A DNA stretch of 13,046 nucleotides from Bacillota bacterium (GCA_023426265.1 JAFABA010000183.1:1-13046); one strand, 5' to 3'. Positions 6,738 through 13,005 are shown, numbered from the stretch's first letter. Program-made: numbers and translations. Notes: generated by a model not told the origin, from the letters alone.

Positions 6738-7586
6738 CTACGCTTCTTTTCTTAGAAACAGCACGCCCAGCGTGCCCGGCCCACAGTGGCTGCTGATGGT
6801 TCCGCCCGCGTCGGTGATGAGTACTTCCGCAAACGGGAAAGCATCCAGCACGGCCTTTTTTGTATGCTCCAGAAGCGCCGCATCCTGCACCGTATGGGTA
6901 ATGAACGCACGGGAAGGGTCGATATCCACCCGGTCCGCCAGGCGGTCCTTTACATAATCGTTCAGGCAGCGTTTGAGCGTGCCGCGATATTTCTTTGAAA
7001 CCTGCATGCGCCCGTCCCGCACCTCGATACAGGGCTTTAAATGCAGCAAATTCGCACCCAAGGCTGCAACGGAGCTGCATCGCCCGCCCTTGTGCAGATA
7101 GGCGAGCGTATCGATGACAAAGCTCGCCTCCACCTGCGGTACGAGCGCCAAGACGCGGGAAGCCACCTCGCCGGAGGGAAGCCCAAGCGCCGCAAGCTCC
7201 GCCGCTTTTACCACCAATAAGCCGGAGCCGGTGGAAAGCGAACGGGAATCGATGACATGCACGTTCTGAAATTCTTTTGCCACACGGCAGGCATTGGAGT
7301 AGGAGGCGGACATCTCGCTGCTGAGGGAAATGTGCACGACCTCTTTGCCTTCGCTTACAAGCCGCTCAAACACAGCGCGGTAATCCTCGGGCGAGGGCGC
7401 CGCGGTCTTGGGCAACTCCCCCGTGCGATCCACATATTGAAACAGCTCTTTCGTCGTGATGTCCAGGCCGTCCTTATACGCCTTGTCCCCGAGATTGATA
7501 TACAGGGAAATCATCGTAACGTCGTAGCGCTTATACAATGCCGGTGAAATATCGCATGTGCTGTCGGCTGTTACCGCCGTGGTCAT
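6738..7586 (-). CDS. DegV family fatty-acid-binding protein
   Basis: The protein has 282 residues, full length for the family. ATG at 7586 has a GGGGAG ribosome site about 5 nt upstream. Family marks: ADSTCDIS at the N-terminus (7-14), TAAPSPEDY (61-69), ISLSSEMSASYSNA (86-99), VIDSRSLSTGSGLLV (111-125), SFVIDTLAYLHKGGR (155-169) and GGTISSHCGPGTLGVLF (261-277). In Firmicutes, DegV-type proteins (FakB) bind a fatty acid and present it to the kinase FakA, feeding exogenous fatty acids into phospholipid synthesis in the cytoplasm. No fakA is in the window, which is common since several unlinked FakB copies often occur. The ligand chain type cannot be told. It has its own promoter (7625-7653) and ends at the terminator at 6703-6728. 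Confidence 0.93.
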   Translation of the reverse strand: MTTAVTADSTCDISPALYKRYDVTMISLYINLGDKAYKDGLDITTKELFQYVDRTGELPKTAAPSPEDYRAVFERLVSEGKEVVHISLSSEMSASYSNACRVAKEFQNVHVIDSRSLSTGSGLLVVKAAELAALGLPSGEVASRVLALVPQVEASFVIDTLAYLHKGGRCSSVAALGANLLHLKPCIEVRDGRMQVSKKYRGTLKRCLNDYVKDRLADRVDIDPSRAFITHTVQDAALLEHTKKAVLDAFPFAEVLITDAGGTISSHCGPGTLGVLFLRKEA

Positions 7587-7624
7587 GGCTGCTCCCCCTT
7601 ACCCGTAACTTTTTACTACCGCTT

Positions 7625-7653
7625 ACGATAGCGGCAAAACCGCAATCCGTCAA
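7625..7653 (-). promoter_or_regulatory. Sigma-A type promoter of degV
   Basis: On the minus strand TTGACG (7653-7648) and TATCGT (7630-7625) are separated by exactly 17 nt. The start would be near 7618, giving a leader of about 32 nt before ATG 7586. It lies downstream of the terminator of the preceding minus-strand gene, so degV is probably transcribed alone. Confidence 0.6.
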
Positions 7654-7679
7654 GGCCATATCAAGGACGGCAGTAAAGC

Positions 7680-7703
7680 AAAAAGCGGCCGAAGCCGCTT
7701 TTT
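7680..7703 (-). terminator. Intrinsic terminator of the coiled-coil protein gene
   Basis: On the minus strand AAAAAGCGGC, loop TTCG, GCCGCTTTTT forms a 10-bp stem with the very stable C(UUCG)G tetraloop and a T tract. It lies about 40 nt after the stop at 7745. The plus strand also ends in T6, so it may act both ways. Confidence 0.85.
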
Positions 7704-7744
7704 TAATGGTGTCAGGGGTTCACGTTATTATCCGCCTGCCAGAG

Positions 7745-8320
7745 TTAGCCGAGCAAGGCGTCCATATCCTGCAGGATGGACTTCATCTGCTGCAGCAGGC
7801 CGTTCCGGTTGGATTGTATGGCCTCTATTTCCGCAAACGTGGCCGCCATGGCTTCATAATCCTTTGCCTTGTAGTTTTCGCGGTTGGCTTCCATGACGGC
7901 TTTAATCTGGCCGCGTGTCGCGCGGAGCTCTTCCGCAAGCGACTTTGCCTGCCCATTCTTGTCCTTGAGCGCGTCTATGGTCTCCTGCGGGAGCGTCGCG
8001 CCGTCTTCCTTCAGGGATTTGATTTCTTGCACGATGGAAAGCCGCAGGTCGTTCACCTCGGCCGCCAGCGCGAGATTTTCATCCTTGTTGGCCAGCACGC
8101 TAAGCCGCAGTTCCTCCAGTTGCTGCCGGAACTCCTTGTATTCGCCCAGCTTTCTTTCGATTTCCGTTTTCTTGCTCTCCACCGCGGCCTGCCGTTCCGC
8201 AATGACCTGCTGCCGGTCTTCCAGCTTTGTGGTGGAAGCGGCGAGCGCCGTAGCGCAAAGGCCCAGCGTCAGTGCCGCGGCAACAAACGCCGCCAATACC
8301 CGTTTCTTCGTGTGTTTCAT
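7745..8320 (-). CDS. Secreted coiled-coil protein of unknown function
   Basis: The protein has 191 residues. ATG at 8320 is chosen because GGAG lies 8 nt upstream; the frame stays open further but without an SD and across the repeated hairpin element. Residues 1-28 form a type I signal peptide: a KHTKKR basic head, a hydrophobic core, and ATALA then AS as the likely cleavage site. The rest is almost entirely helical and charged, with heptad-like Leu/Ile spacing at about 33-105 and 115-190, split by a turn near GATLPQ (107-112). There are no enzyme motifs. It could be an extracytoplasmic chaperone-like or envelope-associated protein, but I see no CpxP/Spy LTxxQ motif and would not assign it. 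It lies between degV and a small lipoprotein gene on the same strand. The preceding terminator suggests it has its own promoter, which I could not identify. Confidence 0.85.
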   Translation of the reverse strand: MKHTKKRVLAAFVAAALTLGLCATALAASTTKLEDRQQVIAERQAAVESKKTEIERKLGEYKEFRQQLEELRLSVLANKDENLALAAEVNDLRLSIVQEIKSLKEDGATLPQETIDALKDKNGQAKSLAEELRATRGQIKAVMEANRENYKAKDYEAMAATFAEIEAIQSNRNGLLQQMKSILQDMDALLG

Positions 8321-8342
8321 GATGCATTCTCCTTTTCTGTTG

Positions 8343-8474
8343 CCACTGATACCGTCTTCGGACGCTATCAGTGGATTTCTTGCAGGTAAAAAGTGCGCTG
8401 CGCGCCCTTTTTTCTGCAAATCTGACGCGCATGTCGCCAGATTTGATTAACTATGGGGGATTCGATCCCCCATA
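8343..8474 (+). repeat. Four-hairpin intergenic element, copy 2
   Basis: A: 8343-8351 with 8366-8374, a C-C mismatch, then CGTC/GACG closed by TTCG. B: 8389-8398 with 8402-8411, one mismatch. C: 8417-8427 with 8435-8445, one pair being A-C on + but a wobble on -. D: TATGGGGGAT (8452-8461) with ATCCCCCATA (8465-8474), 10 perfect pairs. Compared with copy 1, stem A has A-T (6554/6580) replaced by C-G (8346/8371), and stem D has G-C (6664/6684) replaced by A-T (8453/8473). Both are compensating double changes. Hairpin A ends 8 nt before coordinates opposite the GGAG ribosome site region of the coiled-coil gene. Confidence 0.8.
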
Positions 8475-8480
8475 CCCCCT

Positions 8481-8508
8481 AAAAGGCAATTCGTGAGCAA
8501 TGCCCTTT
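8481..8508 (-). terminator. Intrinsic terminator of the small lipoprotein gene
   Basis: Overlapping the TAA stop, minus-strand AAAGGGCA ... TGCCTTTT pairs with one G-U wobble and a bulged base across a 7-nt loop, and ends in a short T run. It lies between the lipoprotein gene and copy 2 of the four-hairpin element. Confidence 0.6.
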
Positions 8509-8881
8509 ATGGCGTTGGGATCGCAACGCCGCCCTCTTCCACTTCGTCCAGGCCCGATGCGGCCGCCTTCACGTCGTCCATGCCGCTTAGGATATCGTCA
8601 AGCGCCTCTGCCGTCTCCTGTTGCGCCGCGGCATCCTGATTCGCTTCCTCCGTCTCCGGCGTGGGCGTTTGCCCCGGCGTTGCCTGCGCTTCTTCCGATG
8701 ATTCCGGCGGCTGTTCCGTCGGTTCAGGCGTCCGGGGCTCCTGCGTCTGTACCGGCGCAATGGTTCCTTCCACCGCCGCAGGGCCCGGCGTTTGGGCGTC
8801 CCCACCCCAACGTCTCCCTCCGCAGCCTGCCATAAACAGGACGAGAAGGAGCGCGGCGCAGACCTCCGTCGTCCGTTTCAT
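8507..8881 (-). CDS. Small acidic, Pro/Glu/Thr-rich lipoprotein
   Basis: The protein has 124 residues. ATG at 8881 follows a strong AGGAGGTG site 10 nt upstream; the longer frame upstream is antisense to the response regulator gene and is not used. MKRTTEVCAALLLVLFMAGC is a lipoprotein signal with the lipidated cysteine at 20. Residues 30-95 are low complexity (TP, PE, EE, QQ), probably an extended wall-spanning linker. A short acidic helical tail follows (ALDDILSGMDDVKAAASGLDEVEE), ending PTP. No catalytic motif is present and the family is not recognised. It is divergent from the two-component operon, with phased GGCAA repeats between them, so it may be a target or an accessory sensor of that system (inference). 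Confidence 0.82.
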   Translation of the reverse strand: MKRTTEVCAALLLVLFMAGCGGRRWGGDAQTPGPAAVEGTIAPVQTQEPRTPEPTEQPPESSEEAQATPGQTPTPETEEANQDAAAQQETAEALDDILSGMDDVKAAASGLDEVEEGGVAIPTP

Positions 8882-8910
8882 GTTTTGCGTCACCTCCTGT
8901 CTGTGCCTTA

Positions 8911-8940
8911 AGTCTACGGGTTTTCGCTGCCGCAAAACAA
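8911..8940 (-). promoter_or_regulatory. Candidate promoter of the small lipoprotein gene
   Basis: Minus-strand TTGTTT (8940-8935) and TAGACT (8916-8911) are 18 nt apart. Both are partial matches to sigma-A boxes. The start would be near 8904, only a few bases before the SD at 8898. GGCAA repeats begin directly upstream of the -35. Confidence 0.35.
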
Positions 8941-8942
8941 CG

Positions 8943-8968
8943 GGCAACGTGTGGCAATCCTGCGGCAA
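8943..8968. promoter_or_regulatory. Phased GGCAA direct repeats, candidate response-regulator site
   Basis: GGCAA occurs at 8943-8947, 8953-8957 and 8964-8968, spaced 10 and 11 bp, so all lie on the same DNA face. A further copy is at 9004-9008. OmpR/PhoB-type regulators usually bind direct repeats with about 10-11 bp spacing. The repeats lie between the -35 regions of the two divergent genes. The weak -35 on both sides fits activator dependence. Binding by the adjacent regulator is inferred. Confidence 0.45.
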
Positions 8969-8971
8969 GCC

Positions 8972-9000
8972 TTTCTTTTTTTCGCCGCAGCCACTACAAT
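8972..9000 (+). promoter_or_regulatory. Candidate promoter of the two-component operon
   Basis: TACAAT (8995-9000) is a good -10 box. At 17 nt upstream is only TTTCTT (8972-8977), a poor -35. TGCGGC (8961-8966) and GCCGCA (8984-8989) form a spaced inverted repeat around the -35. The leader would be about 35 nt. Confidence 0.45.
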
Positions 9001-9041
9001 ATCGGCAAAGGGAAAACAAATTGTATTCGGTTGGAGGCAGC

Positions 9042-9740
9042 ATGAAACGGTCCATTTCCATAGCCGAAGACGATGCGAATATCCGCACGCTGATCAGCCT
9101 GTTTCTGGAAAACGAAGGATACGAGGTGCGGCAATATACGACGGGGGACGCGCTGCTCGAGGCGTTTATGGAGCAGCCCGCCGACCTTGTGATACTCGAT
9201 ATCATGATGCCGGGCACGGATGGCCTGACGCTTTGCGCGAGCCTTCGAAAGAAAAGCAATGTGCCCATTATCATCGTTTCCGCGCGGGACAGCGAAGCCG
9301 ACCGGATCTCCGGGATCACGCTCGGATCGGACGACTACCTGACCAAGCCCTTTTCCCCCATGGAGCTGGTGGCGCGCGTCAAGGCGCTGTTTCGCAGGCT
9401 GGAGCTTGACCGATGCGCGAATACGGCAAGCGAGCGCGTGGAAGCGGGCAATGTGACGATAGACCTCGCCATACGCGAGGCCAGCGCAAACGGAGACCGG
9501 CTGGACCTGACCCCGACAGAGCTGATGCTGCTCGCCTACCTCATCAAAAAGAGCCCCGCCGCCGTTTCCCGTGAGGAGCTGTTGAAAAACGTTTGGAAAT
9601 TTGATTTTGAGATCGACACCCGCGCCACGGACGACGTGATGAAGCGCTTAAGAAAAAAGCTCAACTCGGCCAAGGCCTCCATCAAGATCGAAACCGTGTG
9701 GGGCTTTGGGTTCAAGCTTGTTGCGGGGGAGGACGTATGA
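9042..9740 (+). CDS. OmpR/PhoB-family response regulator
   Basis: The protein has 232 residues, full length. ATG at 9042 follows GGAGG (9033-9037). The receiver domain (about 1-118) has the acidic pair E9/D10-D11, phospho-acceptor D53 in LVILDIMMPGTDG, S80 in IIIVSAR and the conserved lysine K102 in LTKPF. The winged-helix DNA-binding domain (about 133-228) shows LDLTPTELMLLAYLIKK, the recognition-helix region RATDDVMKRLRKKL and the wing IETVWGFGFKL. It works as a phosphorylation-dependent transcription factor. It overlaps the kinase gene by 4 nt, so the two are translationally coupled and surely partners. Likely targets include its own promoter and the divergent lipoprotein gene via the GGCAA repeats. 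The signal is unknown, and I cannot assign it to a named system such as PhoP, VanR or KdpE. Confidence 0.94.
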   Translation: MKRSISIAEDDANIRTLISLFLENEGYEVRQYTTGDALLEAFMEQPADLVILDIMMPGTDGLTLCASLRKKSNVPIIIVSARDSEADRISGITLGSDDYLTKPFSPMELVARVKALFRRLELDRCANTASERVEAGNVTIDLAIREASANGDRLDLTPTELMLLAYLIKKSPAAVSREELLKNVWKFDFEIDTRATDDVMKRLRKKLNSAKASIKIETVWGFGFKLVAGEDV

Positions 9741-11140
9741 AAAAGCTTCAAAAGGAAATCCGCCGTCCGTTTTTATGGCTGCTGATCGGCATATTGATCG
9801 CCTGCATGCTGCTCTTTAACGTCGCCATGCGGCTGTACCAAAATCAGGTCGCGCGCGAAGATCTCAACGAGGCTGCCGATACGCTCGCCACGCTTTTGCG
9901 GGAAAACGCGCCCGAAGGCGGCGTCACAAGTGAGAATGCGGACTGGGTGCTGTCCTTCCTTTCCGCCGAGCTGACGAAATCCGGCTTCATGTCCAGCATC
10001 CAGCTCCTCATGTTCAATGAAGAGGGCGCGCTTATCTACCCTGCGGCCCTATCGGGGCGCCTGGGGACGGATGTACTTTCAAAGCGGCTTGACCTTATGG
10101 GCGACAGCCGCACGCATTCCGTAGTACTTCGCGGGGAGCGCTACTTTGCGCGGCGGTTGCTTGCGACAGAAAACCGGGAAGACATATTGCTCATCACACG
10201 GGCAGGCGGCACCAACGCCTATATCCGCACCGTCAATTTATACTTTTTGCTGATTCTGGCGGCGGGCGTCACGGTATCTATACTCGCTTCCGGGGCGATT
10301 GCGTCGCGCATCGCAAAGCCTGTCACCGCTTTATGCGCGCGGGCACGCGCGATCGGCCGTGGCGAGTTCCATACTGCCGGGGCGGCGCAAAAAAGCGATA
10401 TCGGCGAGCTGTTTTCGCTTCAGGAGAGCATTGAGCAGATGGGCGCGCAGCTTGCGGCCTACGACAGCGCGCAGCGCACGTTTTTACAGAACGCCTCGCA
10501 TGAATTAAAAACCCCGCTGATGTCCATACAGGGGTATGCGGAAGGCATTTTAAACGGCGTAATGCCGGACAGCAAGAAGGCTGCGGGAGTCATCATGCAG
10601 GAAAGCCTCCGCCTGAACGCGCTGGTGGAAGAACTTCTTGCGCTCTCCCGCATTGAAGCAAACGGTGCAAAAGAGCTGACGGCGCTCCCCCTGAACGGGG
10701 CGCTCAAGGAATATGCGCAGCGCCTGTCGATGGCGGCGGCAAGGGAGAACCGCAAGCTGACTCTTTTGCTGCCCGATGCGCAACTCGCCATTTTAGGCGA
10801 TGACGCGCTGCTTTCCCAGGCAGTGAACAACATCGTATTGAATTGCCTGCGGTACGCAAAAACGGAGGTAAAGCTGGAGCTGTTTGAACGGGAACGGCAG
10901 GCGGTCGTCAAAATTTCGGACGACGGGCCTGGCATTGCCCCGGAGAATCTCCCTCGTCTGTTTGAACGGTTCTACAAGGGTAAGGGCGGCAAGTTTGCCC
11001 TGGGCCTTGCGATTGCGCAAAGCGCCGTTGTGGCGATGGGCGGACGGATTGCCGCTTACAATCACGAAACGGGCGCGGCATTTGAGTTGCTGCTGCCCGT
11101 CCAAAAAACTAGTTTCGACAATATTTCCCGGGATATATGA
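9737..11140 (+). CDS. Membrane sensor histidine kinase
   Basis: The protein has 467 residues. ATG at 9737 overlaps the regulator's stop (ATGA) and is preceded by GGAGG. A basic head is followed by membrane segment 1 (about 12-32), an extracytoplasmic sensor region of about 130 residues and membrane segment 2 (about 168-190). A HAMP linker follows (about 190-242, RIAKPVTALCARARAIGRG). The dimerisation domain has the H-box FLQNASHELKTPLMSIQGY with phospho-acceptor H255. The ATP-binding domain has an N-box NNIVLNCLRYA (364-374), D-box SDDGPGI (394-400), F-box LFERFYKG and GKFALGLAI for the G2 box. All key residues are present, so it should be active. The sensor region has no domain I recognise. 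It converges with the phosphoesterase gene with only 4 nt between the stops. Confidence 0.94.
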   Translation: MKKLQKEIRRPFLWLLIGILIACMLLFNVAMRLYQNQVAREDLNEAADTLATLLRENAPEGGVTSENADWVLSFLSAELTKSGFMSSIQLLMFNEEGALIYPAALSGRLGTDVLSKRLDLMGDSRTHSVVLRGERYFARRLLATENREDILLITRAGGTNAYIRTVNLYFLLILAAGVTVSILASGAIASRIAKPVTALCARARAIGRGEFHTAGAAQKSDIGELFSLQESIEQMGAQLAAYDSAQRTFLQNASHELKTPLMSIQGYAEGILNGVMPDSKKAAGVIMQESLRLNALVEELLALSRIEANGAKELTALPLNGALKEYAQRLSMAAARENRKLTLLLPDAQLAILGDDALLSQAVNNIVLNCLRYAKTEVKLELFERERQAVVKISDDGPGIAPENLPRLFERFYKGKGGKFALGLAIAQSAVVAMGGRIAAYNHETGAAFELLLPVQKTSFDNISRDI

Positions 11141-11144
11141 AAGA

Positions 11145-11867
11145 TTACCGGTTTCTTGTAGAGAAGAACGCGATATGAGCAGACCCTGCGCCGATATCCG
11201 CCAAATAATATCCATAATCCGCGTCCGGCTCATGCAGCCGAACGCCGGAGGGAGAGCCGGGGTTGTATGCGATACCGTGCTCCTCCCGCCCGTGCCGGTG
11301 GCCGAGCGCGATATACTGTATTTTCTTTGCGCAACGCGCGATATCTTTTTCCGTGACGCCGCCCGGCGGAACATGCCCTTCTTCATACACGCCCGTATGC
11401 AGCAGGCAGACCGTGGCGCCCGCATAATCCGGCAGCGCATCTGCAAACATCCTGAGTCGTTGCGCCGTTTGATCCCCCAGGAACCCCAGCCCCGCGATCC
11501 GTACGCCGTGGCATTCCGCAACGCAGCCATCCAACACCGACCTGCCCGAAGCGTCCCATCTTGGGCGCAACACACGCACAAGCCCTTCTTCCTCCAGATA
11601 CCGGAGCGGATCTTCTCCATTACAATCGTGGTTGCCTTCCACGGCATATATCTGTATGCCGTGTTCCATCAGGCGGGAAAGCGGCTTCTCCGCACGCTGC
11701 GCTGCATAAGGACAGGGGGCCGTTTTATCGAACAGATCCCCGGCGATCAGCATTGCCTGCGCCTTGCCCGCGAGCGCGGCTTCCGCAAGAAGGGTCAGGC
11801 TGTCGATCCCTTCCGTAACGTCCGAAAAGCAGCCGATATGCAGATCCGCACAATGCAAAAACCGCAA
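11145..11867 (-). CDS. SbcD/Mre11-like metallophosphoesterase, short form, TTG start
   Basis: The reading frame is open from 11891, but I place the start at TTG 11867. It lies 8 nt after GGAGG and gives MRFLHCADLHIG, the usual N-terminus of SbcD-type proteins. The protein has 240 residues. The calcineurin-like metal-binding motifs are all present: D8 and H10 (ADLHIG), D44 (IAGDLFD), N79-H80-D81 (EGNHD), H157 (LLHTG), and H190 and H192 (LGHRHG). These proteins use two Mn2+ ions to cleave phosphodiesters; SbcD partners the ATPase SbcC in DNA end processing. This one is much shorter than SbcD (usually near 400) and lacks the C-terminal capping part. No SbcC/YhaN-like ATPase gene is beside it, so a different substrate is possible. 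It sits between spoIIP and the kinase gene. Confidence 0.87.
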   Translation of the reverse strand: MRFLHCADLHIGCFSDVTEGIDSLTLLAEAALAGKAQAMLIAGDLFDKTAPCPYAAQRAEKPLSRLMEHGIQIYAVEGNHDCNGEDPLRYLEEEGLVRVLRPRWDASGRSVLDGCVAECHGVRIAGLGFLGDQTAQRLRMFADALPDYAGATVCLLHTGVYEEGHVPPGGVTEKDIARCAKKIQYIALGHRHGREEHGIAYNPGSPSGVRLHEPDADYGYYLADIGAGSAHIAFFSTRNR

Positions 11868-11901
11868 GGCTTGTCCCTCCATCTTACGCACTTCAATCTC
11901 A

Positions 11902-11938
11902 TTCCCATAGAGTATACCGCAAAAACGCGTTATGGGAA
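11902..11938 (-). promoter_or_regulatory. Phosphoesterase promoter flanked by an inverted repeat
   Basis: Minus-strand TATACT (11916-11911) is a likely -10, with a weak TTCCCA (11938-11933) 16 nt upstream. TTCCCATA (11902-11909) and TATGGGAA (11931-11938) form a perfect 8-bp inverted repeat with 21 nt between. It covers the -35 and the region near the start site, as an operator might. It lies just after the spoIIP stop, and no separate spoIIP terminator is visible. Confidence 0.4.
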
Positions 11939-11947
11939 CATGTTACT

Positions 11948-13000
11948 TCAGGGCGCCCAATTGATTTCCGGCACGGGGGTGGGCTTACTGCCGGAGGCAT
12001 TCACCGCAGCGCTTGCAGCCTTGCCCGGATCGGCAGCGGGCTTCCCGTTGCCCACGACCTCCATGAGCGCCTGCGCAAAGTACGGCACGGCGTTTAACAC
12101 TTCCTCCAATGTATTCTTATTGTCGCCCACCTCAAGAAGCAGGCACTGGTTGGAAACATGCTGGTTATAGCGGCCAACCTTGACGCGGACGTCGCGCGGC
12201 AGTTCTTCGTCTATCTCCGCAAGTTTGTTGGTCACGGCAAGCGCAAGCGAGTAATTGCTTTCAAAATCCGGCATTTCCTTGTAGCCGGTGCCTGTCGCCC
12301 CTTCCCCGGTTCCCACCACAAACATCAGTCTTGCCACGCGTTTGCCGTCGATTTCGGTTACCAGCCCCGCGCCCGCGTCGCGGTGGACGTCGATGAACAT
12401 GGTAAGGGAAGGGTACATCTGCTTGTACCGTTTCATGGTCACTTCCGAGCGCGTATACGCGGTGCTAAGCTTGGGTGGCTCGTGGTTGGTTTTATCGTGT
12501 ATGACGTTACAGCCGTACTCCTCGCGTAAAATCTTCGTCAGAAGCTCGCCTACGGCCACGATGTTCTTTTCCTGGTCAGGTGTGCGCCAGTCACTGTCCT
12601 CCGTCCCTGCATACGCCTCGGTGGTATGGGTATGGTAGATGAGGATGCGCGGCTCCGGCCCGCCCAGCTCAACGGAGGGCTGCGCTTTGGGGGAGAGCAC
12701 CTCAATGCGCATCTCCTCCCCGACGTCCGGCATGATTTCCACGCGGGAAATGGAGATATCGGGTTCAGGCAGCTCCGGCGCTTCCGGCTCCGCGGCGTAC
12801 ACCATGGGCACGGACATCATCATGAGCCTTCTGTTGGCTGAGCCGGAACTTAGCAGCGCAACCCCCAGCATGCTCAAAGCCACAGCTGCTGCGGCCAGCA
12901 GGCGCAAACGTACGGCGGAAAAAGAGGCTTCCCCCTTTAACCGCCGTCTCTGCGGTCTGCCTATTTTCTTTTTGCCGCGTTTTGTCCACATCCTGTCCAT
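11948..13000 (-). CDS. spoIIP: Stage II sporulation protein P (engulfment peptidoglycan hydrolase)
   Basis: The protein has 350 residues, somewhat shorter than the Bacillus subtilis protein (about 400). A basic N-terminus (KRGKKKIGRPQRRR) precedes one membrane anchor (about 33-52). A Pro/Glu-rich linker follows, then the catalytic domain from about 117. Diagnostic residues are ILIYHTHTTEAY (119-130, with H123, H125 and E128), MFIDVHRDA (201-209, with H206) and LLLEVGDNKNT (287-297, with E290). SpoIIP has amidase and endopeptidase activity and acts with SpoIID and SpoIIM in the mother-cell membrane during engulfment of the forespore. The last 35 residues are an Ala/Pro-rich tail. The start is uncertain: ATG 13000 lacks a clear SD and ATG 12991 is an alternative. 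In many species it follows gpr, which would lie beyond the right edge. It marks the organism as a spore former. Confidence 0.93.
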   Translation of the reverse strand: MDRMWTKRGKKKIGRPQRRRLKGEASFSAVRLRLLAAAAVALSMLGVALLSSGSANRRLMMMSVPMVYAAEPEAPELPEPDISISRVEIMPDVGEEMRIEVLSPKAQPSVELGGPEPRILIYHTHTTEAYAGTEDSDWRTPDQEKNIVAVGELLTKILREEYGCNVIHDKTNHEPPKLSTAYTRSEVTMKRYKQMYPSLTMFIDVHRDAGAGLVTEIDGKRVARLMFVVGTGEGATGTGYKEMPDFESNYSLALAVTNKLAEIDEELPRDVRVKVGRYNQHVSNQCLLLEVGDNKNTLEEVLNAVPYFAQALMEVVGNGKPAADPGKAASAAVNASGSKPTPVPEINWAP

Positions 13001-13005
13001 GTAAA

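Noticed and set aside
6554..6796. Plus-strand open frame of 80 codons after the AEC gene
   Set aside because: It is made of the four-hairpin element and terminators and has no ribosome site.
7538..8389. Plus-strand open frame of 283 codons over the coiled-coil gene
   Set aside because: It runs through the degV promoter, two hairpin regions and antisense to the signal-peptide protein. It has no ribosome site and no recognisable domain.
8452..8474. tRNA T-arm-like sequence (GGATTCGATCC) in hairpin D of copy 2
   Set aside because: The loop is only 3 nt in a 10-bp stem, no acceptor, D or anticodon arms can be built around it, and copy 1 does not keep the TTCGA core.
11902..11938. Possible SOS (LexA) operator at the SbcD-like gene
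   Set aside because: The inverted repeat is TTCCCATA/TATGGGAA with a 21-nt spacer, unlike the Gram-positive LexA box with a 4-nt spacer.
10884..12170. Long plus-strand open frame (428 codons) across the kinase end and the phosphoesterase gene
   Set aside because: It is antisense to the well-supported metallophosphoesterase, overlaps the kinase in another frame, and its translation is Arg/Pro-rich without motifs. It is a shadow frame of GC-rich coding DNA.
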